A stretch of DNA of 64,000 nt from Paenibacillus sp. DMB5 (GCF_001517085.1 NZ_LRAC01000010.1:1-64000); one strand, 5' to 3'. Shown: positions 1-9,136, counted from the first letter of the stretch. Numbers and translations: made by a program. Notes: generated by a model not told the origin, from the letters alone.

Positions 1-33
1 AACTTCTCATCGTACGTTCTTCTCATTTCGCCC

Positions 34-100
34 ATAAAAAAATCCCCTCCATAGTAGACAGATTAAACGGCTTGCTTTTTTCTGTCTACTATAGGGGGAT
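34..100 (-). terminator. Long hairpin terminator after the M24 peptidase gene
   Basis: On the minus strand two nearly perfect arms of about 19 bases (82-100 and 42-61) enclose a 20-base loop and are followed by a run of seven T. It lies 60 bases past the stop of the peptidase gene and fits a rho-independent terminator. The arms are unusually long for a simple terminator. Confidence 0.75.
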
Positions 101-160
101 CATATCAAAAAGGGCTTGCTGCTTTTTTTGTCTGCTGTGGTGCAGCGGGACTGCCGCTGC

Positions 161-1255
161 CTACAGATGAAGAACCGTCAACTCTTTGGGGAAGCTGGTC
201 AAAGTGACAGGACCTTCGGCGGTAATAAACACATCATCCTCAATACGCACACCGCCCAGACCCGGTACATAGATGCCCGGCTCGACCGTGAACACATTGC
301 CGTTCTCGATGATGTCGGTATTGAGGCCATGCAGCGAAGGATATTCATGGGTGTCCATGCCTAGACCGTGTCCGACACGGTGCATGAAGTATTCGCCGTA
401 GCCTGCAGCTTCGATAACATCCCGCGCAGCTTTGTCCACAGAACCGAAGGTGGCCCCGGCTCTGGATGCAGCGATCCCGGCCATATTGGCGGCCAGAACG
501 GTGTTGTAGATTTCAACCAGCTTGCTGTCGATTTCACCGACGGCAAAGGTGCGCGTTATATCGGAGGCGTAGCCCGCCGCGTATACGCCCATGTCGAACA
601 TCAGCAGATCGCCCGGCTGAATGATCCGGTCGCCCGGTACGCCGTGCGGAAGTGCCGTGTTGGGCCCGGAGAGCACCATCGTGTCAAACGAGGGGCCGGA
701 AGCGCCGACTTTTTTCATCAGATATTCAAGCTCTGCAACCAGCTCAATCTCTGTTACCCCGTTCTTGATGTGGCTTAGCCCTCGGCGGAGTACTTCTTCA
801 ACCAGCTCTGCAGCGTGCTTCATCCGGCTGATCTCTTCCGGAGTCTTTCTGGCACGCATGGCCCGCAGCAAAGGCCCGATATCGCTGATGCTTCCGGCCG
901 GAACAGCTGCGGATAACAGCTCGTAGCGGCTCACGGAGAAGTGCTCCTTCTCAATGCCGAGTGTCCCGGGTGCTGTGCCGCCAAAACGGGACTTAAGCAG
1001 CTCATACGGATTATCCGTATCACTGTGTGTCAGAATCGTTTTGACCGAGGAAGCTGCATGTGCAGCCTCACTGTCGAGTGCCGGAACAATCAGCACCGGC
1101 TCCTCGCCGCGGATCAGCAGCAGGCCGAGAAACCGCTCATGCGGGTTCGAGGCGAAGCCGGTCAAATAGTATACATGCTTGGGATCGGTGACGAGCAGTG
1201 CATCGAGCCCGTTTCCCGCCATTCCCTGCTCCAGACTAACAAGAGCATCGTTCAT
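161..1255 (-). CDS. M24 family Xaa-Pro peptidase (YqhT/PepQ-like)
   Basis: Cytoplasmic metallopeptidase predicted to remove N-terminal residues preceding proline or to split X-Pro dipeptides. An N-terminal creatinase-like domain (about residues 1-125) is followed by a pita-bread catalytic domain. The metal ligands can be read: the Asp pair in FDMG and SDITRTFA, the His in HRVGHGLGMDTHE, and the Glu pair in TVEPGIYVP and GVRIEDD. The start chosen is the ATG at 1255 (MNDALVS), which has AAAGGGG a suitable distance upstream; an ATG nine codons earlier has no such site. At 364 residues it has the normal family length. The exact substrate cannot be read from sequence. Confidence 0.93.
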   Translation of the reverse strand: MNDALVSLEQGMAGNGLDALLVTDPKHVYYLTGFASNPHERFLGLLLIRGEEPVLIVPALDSEAAHAASSVKTILTHSDTDNPYELLKSRFGGTAPGTLGIEKEHFSVSRYELLSAAVPAGSISDIGPLLRAMRARKTPEEISRMKHAAELVEEVLRRGLSHIKNGVTEIELVAELEYLMKKVGASGPSFDTMVLSGPNTALPHGVPGDRIIQPGDLLMFDMGVYAAGYASDITRTFAVGEIDSKLVEIYNTVLAANMAGIAASRAGATFGSVDKAARDVIEAAGYGEYFMHRVGHGLGMDTHEYPSLHGLNTDIIENGNVFTVEPGIYVPGLGGVRIEDDVFITAEGPVTLTSFPKELTVLHL

Positions 1256-1303
1256 TACAGGTGTTCCCCTTTCGTATAACACTTTTAAAGCTCAATTCTC
1301 TTA

Positions 1304-1494
1304 TTATAGCAGAGATTCGGTCAATGTCCCGATTAGGTCCTTCAGCTTCAGCAGGCTGCGCAGCGCCAGAGGCATATCGGGTGGGGCTGCATCCCATGGT
1401 CCGGCCACTCGCCGCCAAGAACGCGCAGCCGCAGCTCATCGGCAGCAAGCAGCAGCTCCTGCTCCTGCAGGTAGAGGCAGATATTCCGGACCAC
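1304..1494 (-). pseudogene. Possible small frameshifted reading frame
   Basis: On the minus strand, from a GTG at 1494, the frame reads VVRNICLYLQEQELLLAADE and on to LGGEW. After a GGG run near 1396 the coding look continues one frame over as DAAPPDMPLALRSLLKLKDL and ends at a TAA at 1304-1306. Joining the two gives about 63 residues of helix-like protein. An AAAACTTTCAGGAGG leader element lies just before it, but spacing to GTG is poor. It could be a real small gene with one inserted base, a remnant, or chance. I do not recognise the family. It fills most of the 375-base gap before the next gene. Confidence 0.3.
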
Positions 1495-1630
1495 CTCCTG
1501 AAAGTTTTGGGGCTATTCTTTTCTTAAACCCCTGATATAATGTAACATTATCTTAGATCAACTGCCTGGAAAAGGCCAGGCCGGGACTGAAGCTGGCAGG
1601 GTCCTGCGCAGGAGAGGGGAATGAGCGGCT

Positions 1631-2476
1631 ATGCATGGCAAAATTGTGCTCGTCACCGGCGGCAACTCCGGTATGGGACTGGCTACAACGATTGAAATGG
1701 CCCGGCGGGGCGCGAAGGTGGTTATGGCCTGCCGCAGCAGGACGCGCGGCGAAGCAGCTCTGGCTGAAGCCCGGCGCCGGAGCGGGTCGGAGGACATTAC
1801 GCTGATGCTGTGTGATCTGGCTTCCTTCCAGAGTATCCGCAGCTTTGCGGGAGAATTTCTGGCGGCCTATCCGGTGCTGGATGTACTGATCAACAATGCC
1901 GGCGTAGTTACCATTAAGCGGGAGCTGACGGCAGACGGCTACGAGATGGATTTTGGCGTCAATCACCTGGGACATTTCCTGCTGACCAATCTGCTGCTCG
2001 GAGCGCTGAAGAAGGCCGGGCAGGGGAGGATTGTTGTGGTCGCCTCCGGCGCCTACAAGATCGGCAAGCTTTATCTGGAGGACCACACGCTGTCGCGCGG
2101 CTTCAACCCGGCCAAGGCTTATGCCCGTTCCAAGCTGGCTAACATCCTGTTTACGCGTGAGCTGGCTGCCCGTCTGCAGGGCACAGGAGTTACGGTCAAT
2201 GCAGTTCATCCCGGGGCTGTCGGAACAAGCATCGGAGTGAACCGGGAGACCGGCTTCGGACGTTCGGTGCTGAAGCTGCTGTCGTACTTTTTCCTGACAC
2301 CCGAACAAGGGGCGGACACCGCCGTTTATCTGGCGGCGGCGCCAGAAGTCAGCGGCGTGAGCGGACAGTACTACTACCGCCGCCAAATCCAGAAGCTGTC
2401 GCCGAGAGCCGCAGATGCGAAAGAAGCGGCACGCCTGTGGCAATGGAGCTCGGAGCACACCGAATTGGAGCAGTAG
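1631..2476 (+). CDS. Short-chain dehydrogenase/reductase (retinol dehydrogenase-like)
   Basis: NAD(P)-dependent oxidoreductase with one Rossmann domain. The cofactor motif TGGNSGMG is at residues 9-16, NNAG at 88-91, the catalytic Ser at about 139 and YxxxK (YARSK) at 164-168. The Arg in ACRSRTRG after beta strand 2 suggests a preference for NADP(H). At 281 residues it resembles the long retinol-dehydrogenase/WW-oxidoreductase group of SDRs. The start ATG at 1631 has GGAGAGGGG upstream, with somewhat long spacing. No neighbour points to a substrate. Confidence 0.9.
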   Translation: MHGKIVLVTGGNSGMGLATTIEMARRGAKVVMACRSRTRGEAALAEARRRSGSEDITLMLCDLASFQSIRSFAGEFLAAYPVLDVLINNAGVVTIKRELTADGYEMDFGVNHLGHFLLTNLLLGALKKAGQGRIVVVASGAYKIGKLYLEDHTLSRGFNPAKAYARSKLANILFTRELAARLQGTGVTVNAVHPGAVGTSIGVNRETGFGRSVLKLLSYFFLTPEQGADTAVYLAAAPEVSGVSGQYYYRRQIQKLSPRAADAKEAARLWQWSSEHTELEQ

Positions 2477-2571
2477 ACGACCCAAGGGTAGCATAATAAG
2501 AGATGTATAGATTATGTACAGCCAAATCATTAGTTAAAATGATATAGATAATAACTAGGGGGAAAAGTAGG

Positions 2572-3075
2572 ATGACCTTGAACAACTACAGCATAGAAGA
2601 TGCATCACTTGAGGATTTGGGGACAATCGTGGAGATTTATAACTCTACCGTAGCAGGGCGTATGGTTACTGCAGATCTGGAGCCTGTAAATGTAGAAGAC
2701 CGTCTTAAATGGTTCCATGAGCATAACAGCCATCACCGCCCGCTGTGGGTGCTGAAGCAGGGAAATGAGATTGCTGCCTGGTTCAGTTTTCAGTCCTTTT
2801 ACGGGCGTCCGGCATATAACGGAACCGCTGAGATCAGCGTGTATGTGAATGAAAACTTCCGCGGCAAAGGGGCCGGCAGCATTTTGCTGGCCAAGGCACT
2901 CGAGGAGTGCCCGCGCCTTGGCCTCCAGAATCTGGTAGGCTTTGTATTCGGACATAATGAACCGAGCCTTGCTCTGCTGCGCAAGTTCGGGTTCAAGGAA
3001 TGGGGGCTGCTTCCGGGTGTTGCCGTAATGGACGGTATCCCGCGCGATCTGGTTATCATCGGACGCAAGCTATAG
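2572..3075 (+). CDS. GNAT N-acetyltransferase, phosphinothricin acetyltransferase-like
   Basis: Acetyl-CoA dependent N-acetyltransferase of the PAT/YwnH group. The N-terminus ([20 protein letters not shown]) is typical of that group, the acetyl-CoA binding loop is FRGKGAGS (about residues 98-105), and the C-terminal half has [20 protein letters not shown], the usual last helix and strand. Length is 167 residues, normal for the group. A strong AGGGGG site precedes the ATG. Likely substrate is an amino acid or analogue such as phosphinothricin or methionine sulfoximine, by family only. Confidence 0.88.
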   Translation: MTLNNYSIEDASLEDLGTIVEIYNSTVAGRMVTADLEPVNVEDRLKWFHEHNSHHRPLWVLKQGNEIAAWFSFQSFYGRPAYNGTAEISVYVNENFRGKGAGSILLAKALEECPRLGLQNLVGFVFGHNEPSLALLRKFGFKEWGLLPGVAVMDGIPRDLVIIGRKL

Positions 3076-3123
3076 CCGCCTAAGCTGTGCAGGAGCAGCC
3101 TGCACCCCAGAGGAAGGCAGCTC

Positions 3124-3453
3124 CTACTGCGGCGGGCATTCAGCGGAGTCGATCCAGGTGTCCGACCACTTTTCCAGATCACGCATGACGGATTCCAGAG
3201 CCCGGCCTTTGTCTGTCAGGGAATATTGAATCCTCACAGGTGTTTCAGGAAAGACCTCGCGCAGCACGATGCCCTCCTGTTCAAGCTCCTTCAGCCTCTC
3301 GGACAGGAGCCGCCCGCTGACTGGCAGCGCGGCTTCGATCGTACTGAAACGCTGCGGTCCCTGGAGAAGCTGATAAATGATCAGGCCTGTCCAGCGTCTG
3401 CCGATAATATCCATGCTTTTTTGCAGCTTTGGACACAGGTCTACGGATTTCAT
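3124..3453 (-). CDS. HxlR family winged-helix transcriptional regulator
   Basis: Small one-domain DNA-binding protein of the HxlR/YodB group. The conserved N-terminal Cys is in CPKLQKSMDIIGRRWT, then comes the helix-turn-helix with RFSTIEAALPVSGRLLSERL and the wing (PVRIQYSLTDKGRAL). In this family the first Cys often senses thiol stress or aldehydes. The ATG at 3453 is preferred over the GTG at 3462, because AGAGGTG sits six bases before it. It converges with the GNAT gene and has no obvious divergently placed target. Confidence 0.88.
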   Translation of the reverse strand: MKSVDLCPKLQKSMDIIGRRWTGLIIYQLLQGPQRFSTIEAALPVSGRLLSERLKELEQEGIVLREVFPETPVRIQYSLTDKGRALESVMRDLEKWSDTWIDSAECPPQ

Positions 3454-3543
3454 AAGGCTCACCTCTTACCTTACATTATAAACGGAAAGACTACCTGCTA
3501 AAACAAACTTGAAGTAAATACAGAAGCTGAAAGGATGATTACA

Positions 3544-3804
3544 ATGGCTAAAAAGAAGCAGAATACCGGCGCTTCGCGCCCCGCTGCAGCGGATGCCCCG
3601 GCTACCCTGAAGGACTTGCTTAGCAGTGATGTGCTGAGCAAGCTGAAGGCACAGTCGGATGCACTGAAGGCTGAAGAACAGGATAAAAAGGAAGCGGCAC
3701 GCAAAGCGGCAGAGGACCAGCGCAAGGCCGAACAGAAGCGTTTAGAGAATGATTTTGCCCATCTTTTGGAGAATAGCAATCAGGACTGGCACAAATTTAA
3801 ATAA
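3544..3804 (+). CDS. YqkE family small charged protein (DUF3886)
   Basis: An 86-residue soluble protein rich in Lys, Glu and Ala, with a long central helix likely to form a coiled coil (residues about 30-70) and the C-terminal signature LLENSNQDWHKFK. This matches the Bacillus YqkE/DUF3886 group, whose role is unknown. The second ATG at 3544 is chosen because of GAAAGGATG upstream. Confidence 0.75.
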   Translation: MAKKKQNTGASRPAAADAPATLKDLLSSDVLSKLKAQSDALKAEEQDKKEAARKAAEDQRKAEQKRLENDFAHLLENSNQDWHKFK

Positions 3805-3824
3805 TTTTTTACCGGATTGCCGGG

Positions 3825-3854
3825 TTGACAATTTACACCAGCGCCGATTATATT
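3825..3854 (+). promoter_or_regulatory. SigA-type promoter of a short transcription unit
   Basis: TTGACA (3825-3830) and TATATT (3849-3854) are separated by 18 bases. A clear terminator follows at 4071-4107, so a transcript of about 240 bases is expected, ending before rtcB. Confidence 0.6.
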
Positions 3855-3889
3855 GAGGGTACCAAGAACAGAAGGGAGGCCGACGGGTC

Positions 3890-3982
3890 ATGATTGGAAC
3901 AAATGTACAGACACTGCCGCTAAGCCATATCACAACCGCATATGAACCATCTGATCCCAGCGCCTTCGTCCGGGAGACATGA
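3890..3982 (+). CDS. Tiny reading frame (30 residues) upstream of rtcB
   Basis: An ATG at 3890 with GAAGGGAGG upstream opens a 30-codon frame (starts MIGTNVQTLPLSHITTAYEP). Its TGA overlaps an ATG at 3979 that opens a second frame of 16 codons. The frame lies between its own promoter and a terminator. It could be a leader peptide, a short independent peptide, or part of a non-coding RNA. I do not recognise it. The rest of the 433-base gap holds only the promoter and the terminator described separately. Confidence 0.35.
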   Translation: MIGTNVQTLPLSHITTAYEPSDPSAFVRET

Positions 3983-4070
3983 TGCGCAGTTGTGCTCATC
4001 TGTCTCAATCGAATAAGGGTATGCTTTGAGCCGGCGCAGCCCGGAGCCTCAAGCTGCCCTGCCTTACCTG

Positions 4071-4107
4071 GAGCCGTATGATCAGAAACTGATCTGCGGC
4101 TCTTTTT
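4071..4107 (+). terminator. Intrinsic terminator between the tiny frame and rtcB
   Basis: Arms GAGCCG-TATGATCAG and CTGATCTG-CGGCTC close a three-base loop and are followed by TTTTT. It would end the short transcript from 3825, or act as an attenuator for rtcB. Confidence 0.75.
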
Positions 4108-4237
4108 GTTGTATCTGCAAATAAAAATAAAACTTGTATAAAACGATTTTCTTTAGAAGAAAGGGAGTAACGACTATTCTGTATTCTAATAAAAATTGTT
4201 CCATACTAACCAACCCGAGAGGAAATGACATTAATTT

Positions 4238-5686
4238 ATGAATAACATAGAACTGCAAGCGGGCTATGAGCCCCGTTATAAACATGAGGTTGCCCTTCCC
4301 GGCGGCGACCTCAAGGTGTATGCCAGCGAGCAGCTGTTTGGCTCCCTGGATTACAAGGTTTTGGAGATGGCCAACAATAATCTGCAGATTCCGGGTATTG
4401 AATATATGAGTTATACACCCGATGTGCATGTAGGTGTCGGAACCTGCATCGGGACTACCGCAGTATGGGACGCCGCGTCGGGCTATGTCTCGCCGTCCAT
4501 CGTGGGCAGCGACATCGGCTGCGGCATGCGGGTACACTTGACCAACCTGCATAAGGACGATCTGCGCGAGGTGAAGCTGCGCCGCAAGCTGGTGCGTGCG
4601 ATCGAGAGATACCTGCCGATGGAGCAGCAGCAGCGCGGCCATTACAGTGATATAAGGCTGGAGAATATTGTCCGCAAAGGCCTGCAGGGCCTGCCGAACA
4701 AGTATATTCCCGACAGCTACACACCGAAGAAATCGAGCGCGCTGTCGCATGTGGAGATCAAGAGGCTCGGCTTTGACGAAGAGATTCTAAATGAGCTGCC
4801 GGATATGGCCTGGCATCGCGGCCACCGCCAGCTCGGCACACTGGGCGGCGGGAATCACTTCGTAGAAATTCAGGCCATTGAAATCGCAGAGGAGCAGCGG
4901 GCCGTAGCCGAAGCCTGGGGCCTGAAGGACGGGCAGATTGCCGTGATGATCCACTCCGGCTCCCGGGCTTGGGGCGGGATGGTGAACCAGTTCTGTACGC
5001 CTGCCTTTGCCAGGGTCATGGGTCAGCTGGGGCTGGGCAGCGCCGACCCGCGGCTGATTTATGCCCCGCTTGCCCACCCGCAGGCTCAGCGGTACGTTAA
5101 TCTGATGTACTCCGCGCTTAACTATGCGGTAGTGAACCGTCATCTGATCGCATATGGAGTGCGTGAGGCCTTCCGTGATGTGTTCGGCACCAAATGCGAG
5201 CTGCGGACGCTGTACGATCTGATGCACAACTATGCCTGGGAGGAAGAGACCTCCTCCGGCACGAAATTTGTGCACCGCAAAGGGGCGACACGGGCTCTGC
5301 CCGCCGGGCACCCGGATAACCCTGCTGTCTATGCCGCGACCGGTCACCCGGCGCTCATCCCCGGCTCAATGGGAACAGCGTCGTATATTATGGTCGGGCA
5401 GAGCGGCGGAGAAGAAAATTACTACTCCATCTGCCACGGGGCCGGCCGCATCCGTTCACGCTCAGCGACAAAACGGCTGGTATCGGTCCAGGATTTTTCC
5501 CGTTCGCTTAACGTCGGCAAAGAGGATGAGATTGTAGTAAATCAGCATTCCCTGGAATCTATCATTGACGAATCCCCTCAAGCCTATAAGAATGTAGATG
5601 AGATCATAGAAAGCGTTACGGGCGCCGGCTTGGCTGCTGTTGTAGCCAAATGCAAGCCGCTCGCAGCGATAAAGGGGACGAAATAG
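4238..5686 (+). CDS. rtcB: RtcB family RNA ligase
   Basis: GTP- and Mn-dependent ligase joining RNA 2',3'-cyclic phosphate (3'-phosphate) ends to 5'-OH ends, used in RNA repair or tRNA splicing. Family motifs are complete: the metal-binding Cys in GSDIGCGM (Cys95), GGGNHFVE (His207), IHSGSR (His239), VHRKGATRA (His346), GSMG (376-379) and CHGAGR with the His400 that takes up GMP. Length 482 is normal. The ATG at 4238 follows GAGAGGAAATGAC. The next gene starts one base after its stop, so the two are translationally coupled. As tRNA introns of the archaeal type are not expected here, repair of damaged RNA is the likely role. Confidence 0.95.
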   Translation: MNNIELQAGYEPRYKHEVALPGGDLKVYASEQLFGSLDYKVLEMANNNLQIPGIEYMSYTPDVHVGVGTCIGTTAVWDAASGYVSPSIVGSDIGCGMRVHLTNLHKDDLREVKLRRKLVRAIERYLPMEQQQRGHYSDIRLENIVRKGLQGLPNKYIPDSYTPKKSSALSHVEIKRLGFDEEILNELPDMAWHRGHRQLGTLGGGNHFVEIQAIEIAEEQRAVAEAWGLKDGQIAVMIHSGSRAWGGMVNQFCTPAFARVMGQLGLGSADPRLIYAPLAHPQAQRYVNLMYSALNYAVVNRHLIAYGVREAFRDVFGTKCELRTLYDLMHNYAWEEETSSGTKFVHRKGATRALPAGHPDNPAVYAATGHPALIPGSMGTASYIMVGQSGGEENYYSICHGAGRIRSRSATKRLVSVQDFSRSLNVGKEDEIVVNQHSLESIIDESPQAYKNVDEIIESVTGAGLAAVVAKCKPLAAIKGTK

Positions 5687-5687
5687 G

Positions 5688-6974
5688 ATGAAGCAGGAGT
5701 ATGAGAAGCAGGCTGTAGTTTTTCCTTATGATGCAGGTGCCGGCGGTCTGATCAAGGGCTATGACGTCTATGCCCGGCTCGTTGACGGTATTCTTGAAGC
5801 CCTGTATACACGCTATAATGTCCGCTATGAGCTGTACGCCAGCGATGATCCGAACAGTGAGTACTGGAAGCTGCTGCAGGATGATGTGCAGTCAGGCAAT
5901 CCGGAGGTTGAGCATGTTGCACGGATCTTTGACCGGCTGGAAGACAGGACCTTCGTATACGATGATGACAAGGAGCAGCCGGAGTACAATATCCATCTGT
6001 CGATCCGCAATAATGTGCTGGCTTATCCGTCGATGGGTGTTGCGCTCGCCCGGGTGCCTGTATTCCAGGAAAACGGCATTAATTTTCAGGATTTTGTATT
6101 TGCCGCATCGGATAGCCAGCTGCAGGCTTTTCTCGGCAACGTGCGCAAACGGCAGCGGGAGCAGAACATCAACAAGGTGACCGTGTTTACCGACCGCCGT
6201 AACGGGGTCTGCCGTGAGGATGAGCCGATTACCCGGGCTGCCTCCCGTGAGGAGGTTGTGCTGGATGCTGCCGTCAAGAAAGAAATTTACCGCTCGCTGG
6301 ACCAGTTTTTTGATGCGGACCGCAGCTTTTATGTCAAATATGATATCCCGTACAAAAGAGGCATTCTTCTCTACGGCCATCCCGGTAACGGCAAGACCAC
6401 GCTCGTAAAATCCATCGCCGGGAGTGTGCCTGGTCCTGTAGTGTATTGGCAGATTACCGAATATACCAGCAGCGAGTCGGTGAATGAGGTGTTCGAGGCT
6501 GCGGCCCGGCTGGCACCGATGGTGCTGGTCATTGAGGACATTGACTCGATGCCGCAGGAGGTCCGTTCGTTCTTCCTGAATACGCTGGACGGTGCAACCT
6601 CCAAGGAAGGGATTTTTCTGATCGGAACGACCAACTATCCTGACAAAATCGATCCCGGCCTCATGAACCGCGCCGGGCGCTTCGACCGGGCCTATGAGAT
6701 CAAAATGCCGAATGAGGAGCTGAGGCTGGAGTTTTTGCGGCTGCGCGGCTTCTCCGCTTTTGCCGGTGAGGAAGGAGTCAGTCTGGCAGCCCGCCTGACC
6801 GGGGATTTCTCGCTCACCCAGCTGGGCGAGCTGTATGTCAGCGCCGCCCTGGAGTGGCATGAGAACGGCACGGCCGATGTCGAGCAGCTTGTGCGCGGCA
6901 TGCGCGGCGAGCTGGATAAGGGCCGCAAGCGGGAGTGGATGCGGGACGCCTCATCCACGATCGGATTTTACTGA
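5688..6974 (+). CDS. AAA+ ATPase coupled to RtcB
   Basis: The C-terminal half is a classical AAA module: Walker [10 protein letters not shown] (230-238), Walker B VLVIEDID (279-286), sensor 1 GTTNYP (313-318) and an arginine-finger stretch NRAGRFDR (327-334). The N-terminal 200 residues match no family I recognise; they carry acidic and aromatic patches and may bind the substrate. The gene starts one base after rtcB, with AAAGGGG inside the rtcB end as ribosome binding site. A motor or remodelling partner for the ligase is inferred from this linkage only. A terminator follows. Length 428. Confidence 0.85.
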   Translation: MKQEYEKQAVVFPYDAGAGGLIKGYDVYARLVDGILEALYTRYNVRYELYASDDPNSEYWKLLQDDVQSGNPEVEHVARIFDRLEDRTFVYDDDKEQPEYNIHLSIRNNVLAYPSMGVALARVPVFQENGINFQDFVFAASDSQLQAFLGNVRKRQREQNINKVTVFTDRRNGVCREDEPITRAASREEVVLDAAVKKEIYRSLDQFFDADRSFYVKYDIPYKRGILLYGHPGNGKTTLVKSIAGSVPGPVVYWQITEYTSSESVNEVFEAAARLAPMVLVIEDIDSMPQEVRSFFLNTLDGATSKEGIFLIGTTNYPDKIDPGLMNRAGRFDRAYEIKMPNEELRLEFLRLRGFSAFAGEEGVSLAARLTGDFSLTQLGELYVSAALEWHENGTADVEQLVRGMRGELDKGRKREWMRDASSTIGFY

Positions 6975-6994
6975 ACCTCTGCTGTATAGTTTGA

Positions 6995-7036
6995 GCCATG
7001 ACGGCCGCTGAAGATTAAGCGGCCGTCATGGCTTTT
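6995..7036 (+). terminator. Terminator of the rtcB-AAA unit
   Basis: A 15-base perfect stem (GCCATGACGGCCGCT paired with its complement) with a short loop is followed by TTTTT, 20 bases past the AAA stop codon. Confidence 0.9.
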
Positions 7037-7255
7037 TACGCTGCGGCTGTGGAACTGGCGGAACTAAAGTTGAGCTAAGGCTGGTGTAACAGGGGCAGAC
7101 CTTTCGCGGAAAGGCTCTCCTATCCATAGATGATAGCGCTTTACTTGCTTCTGCCTGCTGCAAATCGTACAATAATCTGAAAATATGCATTCGCTGAAGT
7201 CATGATAGATGCACAAGATTATTATGCAGATTATGCAGATTAGGAGCTGAATCAG

Positions 7256-7762
7256 ATGAAAATAGGCGTGGTATCCGATACCCATTTATCGCGGTCGGCC
7301 AAGGCTCTCCCGCAGGCGCTTGTAGAGGAGTTCCGCCAGGTAGACCAGATCCTCCATCTGGGAGACTGGGTGGCCCTGGAGATTTATGACCTGCTGGCCG
7401 AGCTTGCCCCGGTGGAGGGGATTGCCGGCAATAACGACGGCCCGGAGATTATCCGGCGGTTCGGTGAGCAGAAGATCGTTACTCTGGACGGGGTGCGGAT
7501 CGGACTGATCCACGGGCATGCCCCGTACTCCCGTAAAGGGACGGACGGCAATGCACTGCTGGCCTTTGAAGGCCAGGAGGTGGACTGCATTCTGTTCGGC
7601 CATTCCCATCAGCCGCTGATGCGCAGGGAGAACGGCGTCCTGCTGTTCAATCCCGGTTCGCCCACCGACAAACGGCGCGAGAAGCAGTACTCTTTCGGGA
7701 TTTTGGATATTGAGGAGGGCAAGATCAGCGCCCGGCATGTCTTCTACGACTCCAAAGAGTAA
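7256..7762 (+). CDS. YfcE/MJ0936-like metallophosphoesterase
   Basis: Cytoplasmic calcineurin-type phosphodiesterase of 168 residues. The dinuclear metal ligands are visible: D8 and H10 in SDTH, D37 in HLGDW, N60 in GNND, H88 in HGH, and H116 with H118 in GHSH, followed by the family tail FNPGSPTDKR. In Bacillus, YsnB is a close type. The natural substrate is not known for this group. TTAGGAG precedes the ATG. The gap upstream holds the previous terminator and a short repeat of TTATGCAGA. Confidence 0.92.
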   Translation: MKIGVVSDTHLSRSAKALPQALVEEFRQVDQILHLGDWVALEIYDLLAELAPVEGIAGNNDGPEIIRRFGEQKIVTLDGVRIGLIHGHAPYSRKGTDGNALLAFEGQEVDCILFGHSHQPLMRRENGVLLFNPGSPTDKRREKQYSFGILDIEEGKISARHVFYDSKE

Positions 7763-7874
7763 CGGGCAGGGCTTTTATCCATATGATCCGTCATTCTCTC
7801 CATGGTCAGGCTGGGGAGGTTATTTTACAATTTTCCTATAATAAAGCCGGAGTGCTGAAAAGAGGGAATGAAGG

Positions 7875-8339
7875 ATGGAAAATTACCGTTTGGTGCAGGC
7901 AGAGTGGCAGGATGCGGAGCTGATTTCGCCGCTGTTCAACGATTACAGGGTGTATTACGGGCAGCAGCCCGATCTCGCAGGAGCCTTAGCGTTTTTGCAG
8001 GAAAGGCTGAAGGCAGAGGAATCTGTGATTTTTATGGCGGTAAAAGATGTGGCTGGCAGCAGACAGGCCGGTGGCTTCGCACAGCTCTATCCGTCGTTCT
8101 CGTCACTGACAATGCAGCGGCTGTGGGTGCTAAATGACTTGTACGTAGCTGAGGATTTGCGCGGGCAGGCTCTGGGCAAGCTGCTGCTGTCAGGTGTGCG
8201 AGAGTATGCTTTGAGTACGGGGAGCAAGGGATTGACGCTGACCACCATGACGGATAATATCCGGGCACAGCGCCTGTATGAGGCTCAAGGGTACGTAAGG
8301 GATGAGGAATTTTACACTTATGATCTTATTTTTAAATGA
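7875..8339 (+). CDS. GNAT family N-acetyltransferase
   Basis: A 154-residue acetyltransferase. The core strand LWVLNDLYVAEDLRGQALG gives the acetyl-CoA loop, with Gln-Ala in place of the usual Gly-X-Gly. The end ENIRAQRLYEAQGY-like segment (DNIRAQRLYEAQGYVRDEEF) is typical. The N-terminus FNDYRVYYGQQPDLAGALAF resembles GNATs near HAD phosphatases. The HAD gene follows after 24 bases, so the two are probably one operon. A TATAAT-like box is at 7838-7843. Substrate unknown. Confidence 0.88.
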   Translation: MENYRLVQAEWQDAELISPLFNDYRVYYGQQPDLAGALAFLQERLKAEESVIFMAVKDVAGSRQAGGFAQLYPSFSSLTMQRLWVLNDLYVAEDLRGQALGKLLLSGVREYALSTGSKGLTLTTMTDNIRAQRLYEAQGYVRDEEFYTYDLIFK

Positions 8340-8363
8340 TAGCTTCAAGTAAGGAGAATTGTA

Positions 8364-9074
8364 GTGGATAACAGCAGTAAATTAGCAGTTTTTTTTGATC
8401 TGGATGATACGCTGTACGACCATCTGGTGCCGTTCCGTGAAGCGGTGCGCGAGGTGCTGGCGCCGGATGAGAGCAGTCTGGATTACGCGGAATTATTTTA
8501 TACAGTACGGCATCACAGTGATCTGCTCTGGCCGAAGTACCTCAGCGGTGAGCTTGAACTGGAAGAGACGCGGGTGCTGCGGCTGGAGCTGGCTTTTGCC
8601 GAATATGGCATAGCGCTTAGCCGGGAGCAGGCTGAACGTGTTCAGGCGGCATATATCGGACGGCAGTACACCATTGAAATGATTGACGGGGTGGAGGAGC
8701 AGATCCGGCGGTTCCTGGCTCTCGGGCATAAGGTAGGGATTATCACCAACGGGCCGAAGGAGCATCAGACGAACAAGCTGCGGGGCCTCGGCATCGACAA
8801 GCTGATTCCGCCGGAGATGATCTTCATTTCGGATGCGGTCGGACTGGCGAAGCCGGACCCGGCGATTTTCAGGCATGTCAATGAGGCTACAGGAACCACC
8901 CCGGACAACTCGCTGTATGTCGGCGATACATGGGATAATGATGTGGTTGGCGCATTGTCGGCCGGCTGGAAAGTGTGCTGGTACAACCCCCGCGGCAGAC
9001 AGCCTCGTACGGAGCATGTGCCGAGCTATATTTTTGCGGATTACCAGGAGTTCAGCAGACTTCCCTTGATTTGA
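8364..9074 (+). CDS. HAD superfamily hydrolase (subfamily IA, YjjG/YfnB-like)
   Basis: Phosphatase of 236 residues. Motif I is FFDLDDTLYDH, with nucleophile D12 and acid D14; motif II is IITNGP; motif III/IV is KPDPAIFRHV followed by GDTWDNDVVGA. The cap domain lies at about residues 20-95. The start is GTG at 8364 with AAGGAGAA upstream. Such enzymes often dephosphorylate nucleotides or damaged metabolites. It ends in a terminator at 9105-9136. Confidence 0.92.
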   Translation: MDNSSKLAVFFDLDDTLYDHLVPFREAVREVLAPDESSLDYAELFYTVRHHSDLLWPKYLSGELELEETRVLRLELAFAEYGIALSREQAERVQAAYIGRQYTIEMIDGVEEQIRRFLALGHKVGIITNGPKEHQTNKLRGLGIDKLIPPEMIFISDAVGLAKPDPAIFRHVNEATGTTPDNSLYVGDTWDNDVVGALSAGWKVCWYNPRGRQPRTEHVPSYIFADYQEFSRLPLI

Positions 9075-9104
9075 GGGGCTGGCGGAATACAAAGATAACA
9101 GCAA

Positions 9105-9136
9105 GCGGCGGAGCCTGGGCTCAGCCGTTTTTTTTT
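9105..9136 (+). terminator. Terminator after the HAD gene
   Basis: CGGCGGAGCC and GGCTCAGCCG pair (one mismatch) around a two-base loop and are followed by nine T. Confidence 0.85.

Noticed and set aside
1553..2530. Long antisense frame opposite the SDR gene
   Set aside because: It is the reverse-strand shadow of a GC-rich gene with strong SDR motifs; no ribosome binding site and no family-like sequence.
5892..6860. 322-codon antisense frame opposite the AAA ATPase
   Set aside because: The sense strand carries complete Walker motifs; the antisense product has no recognisable domain.
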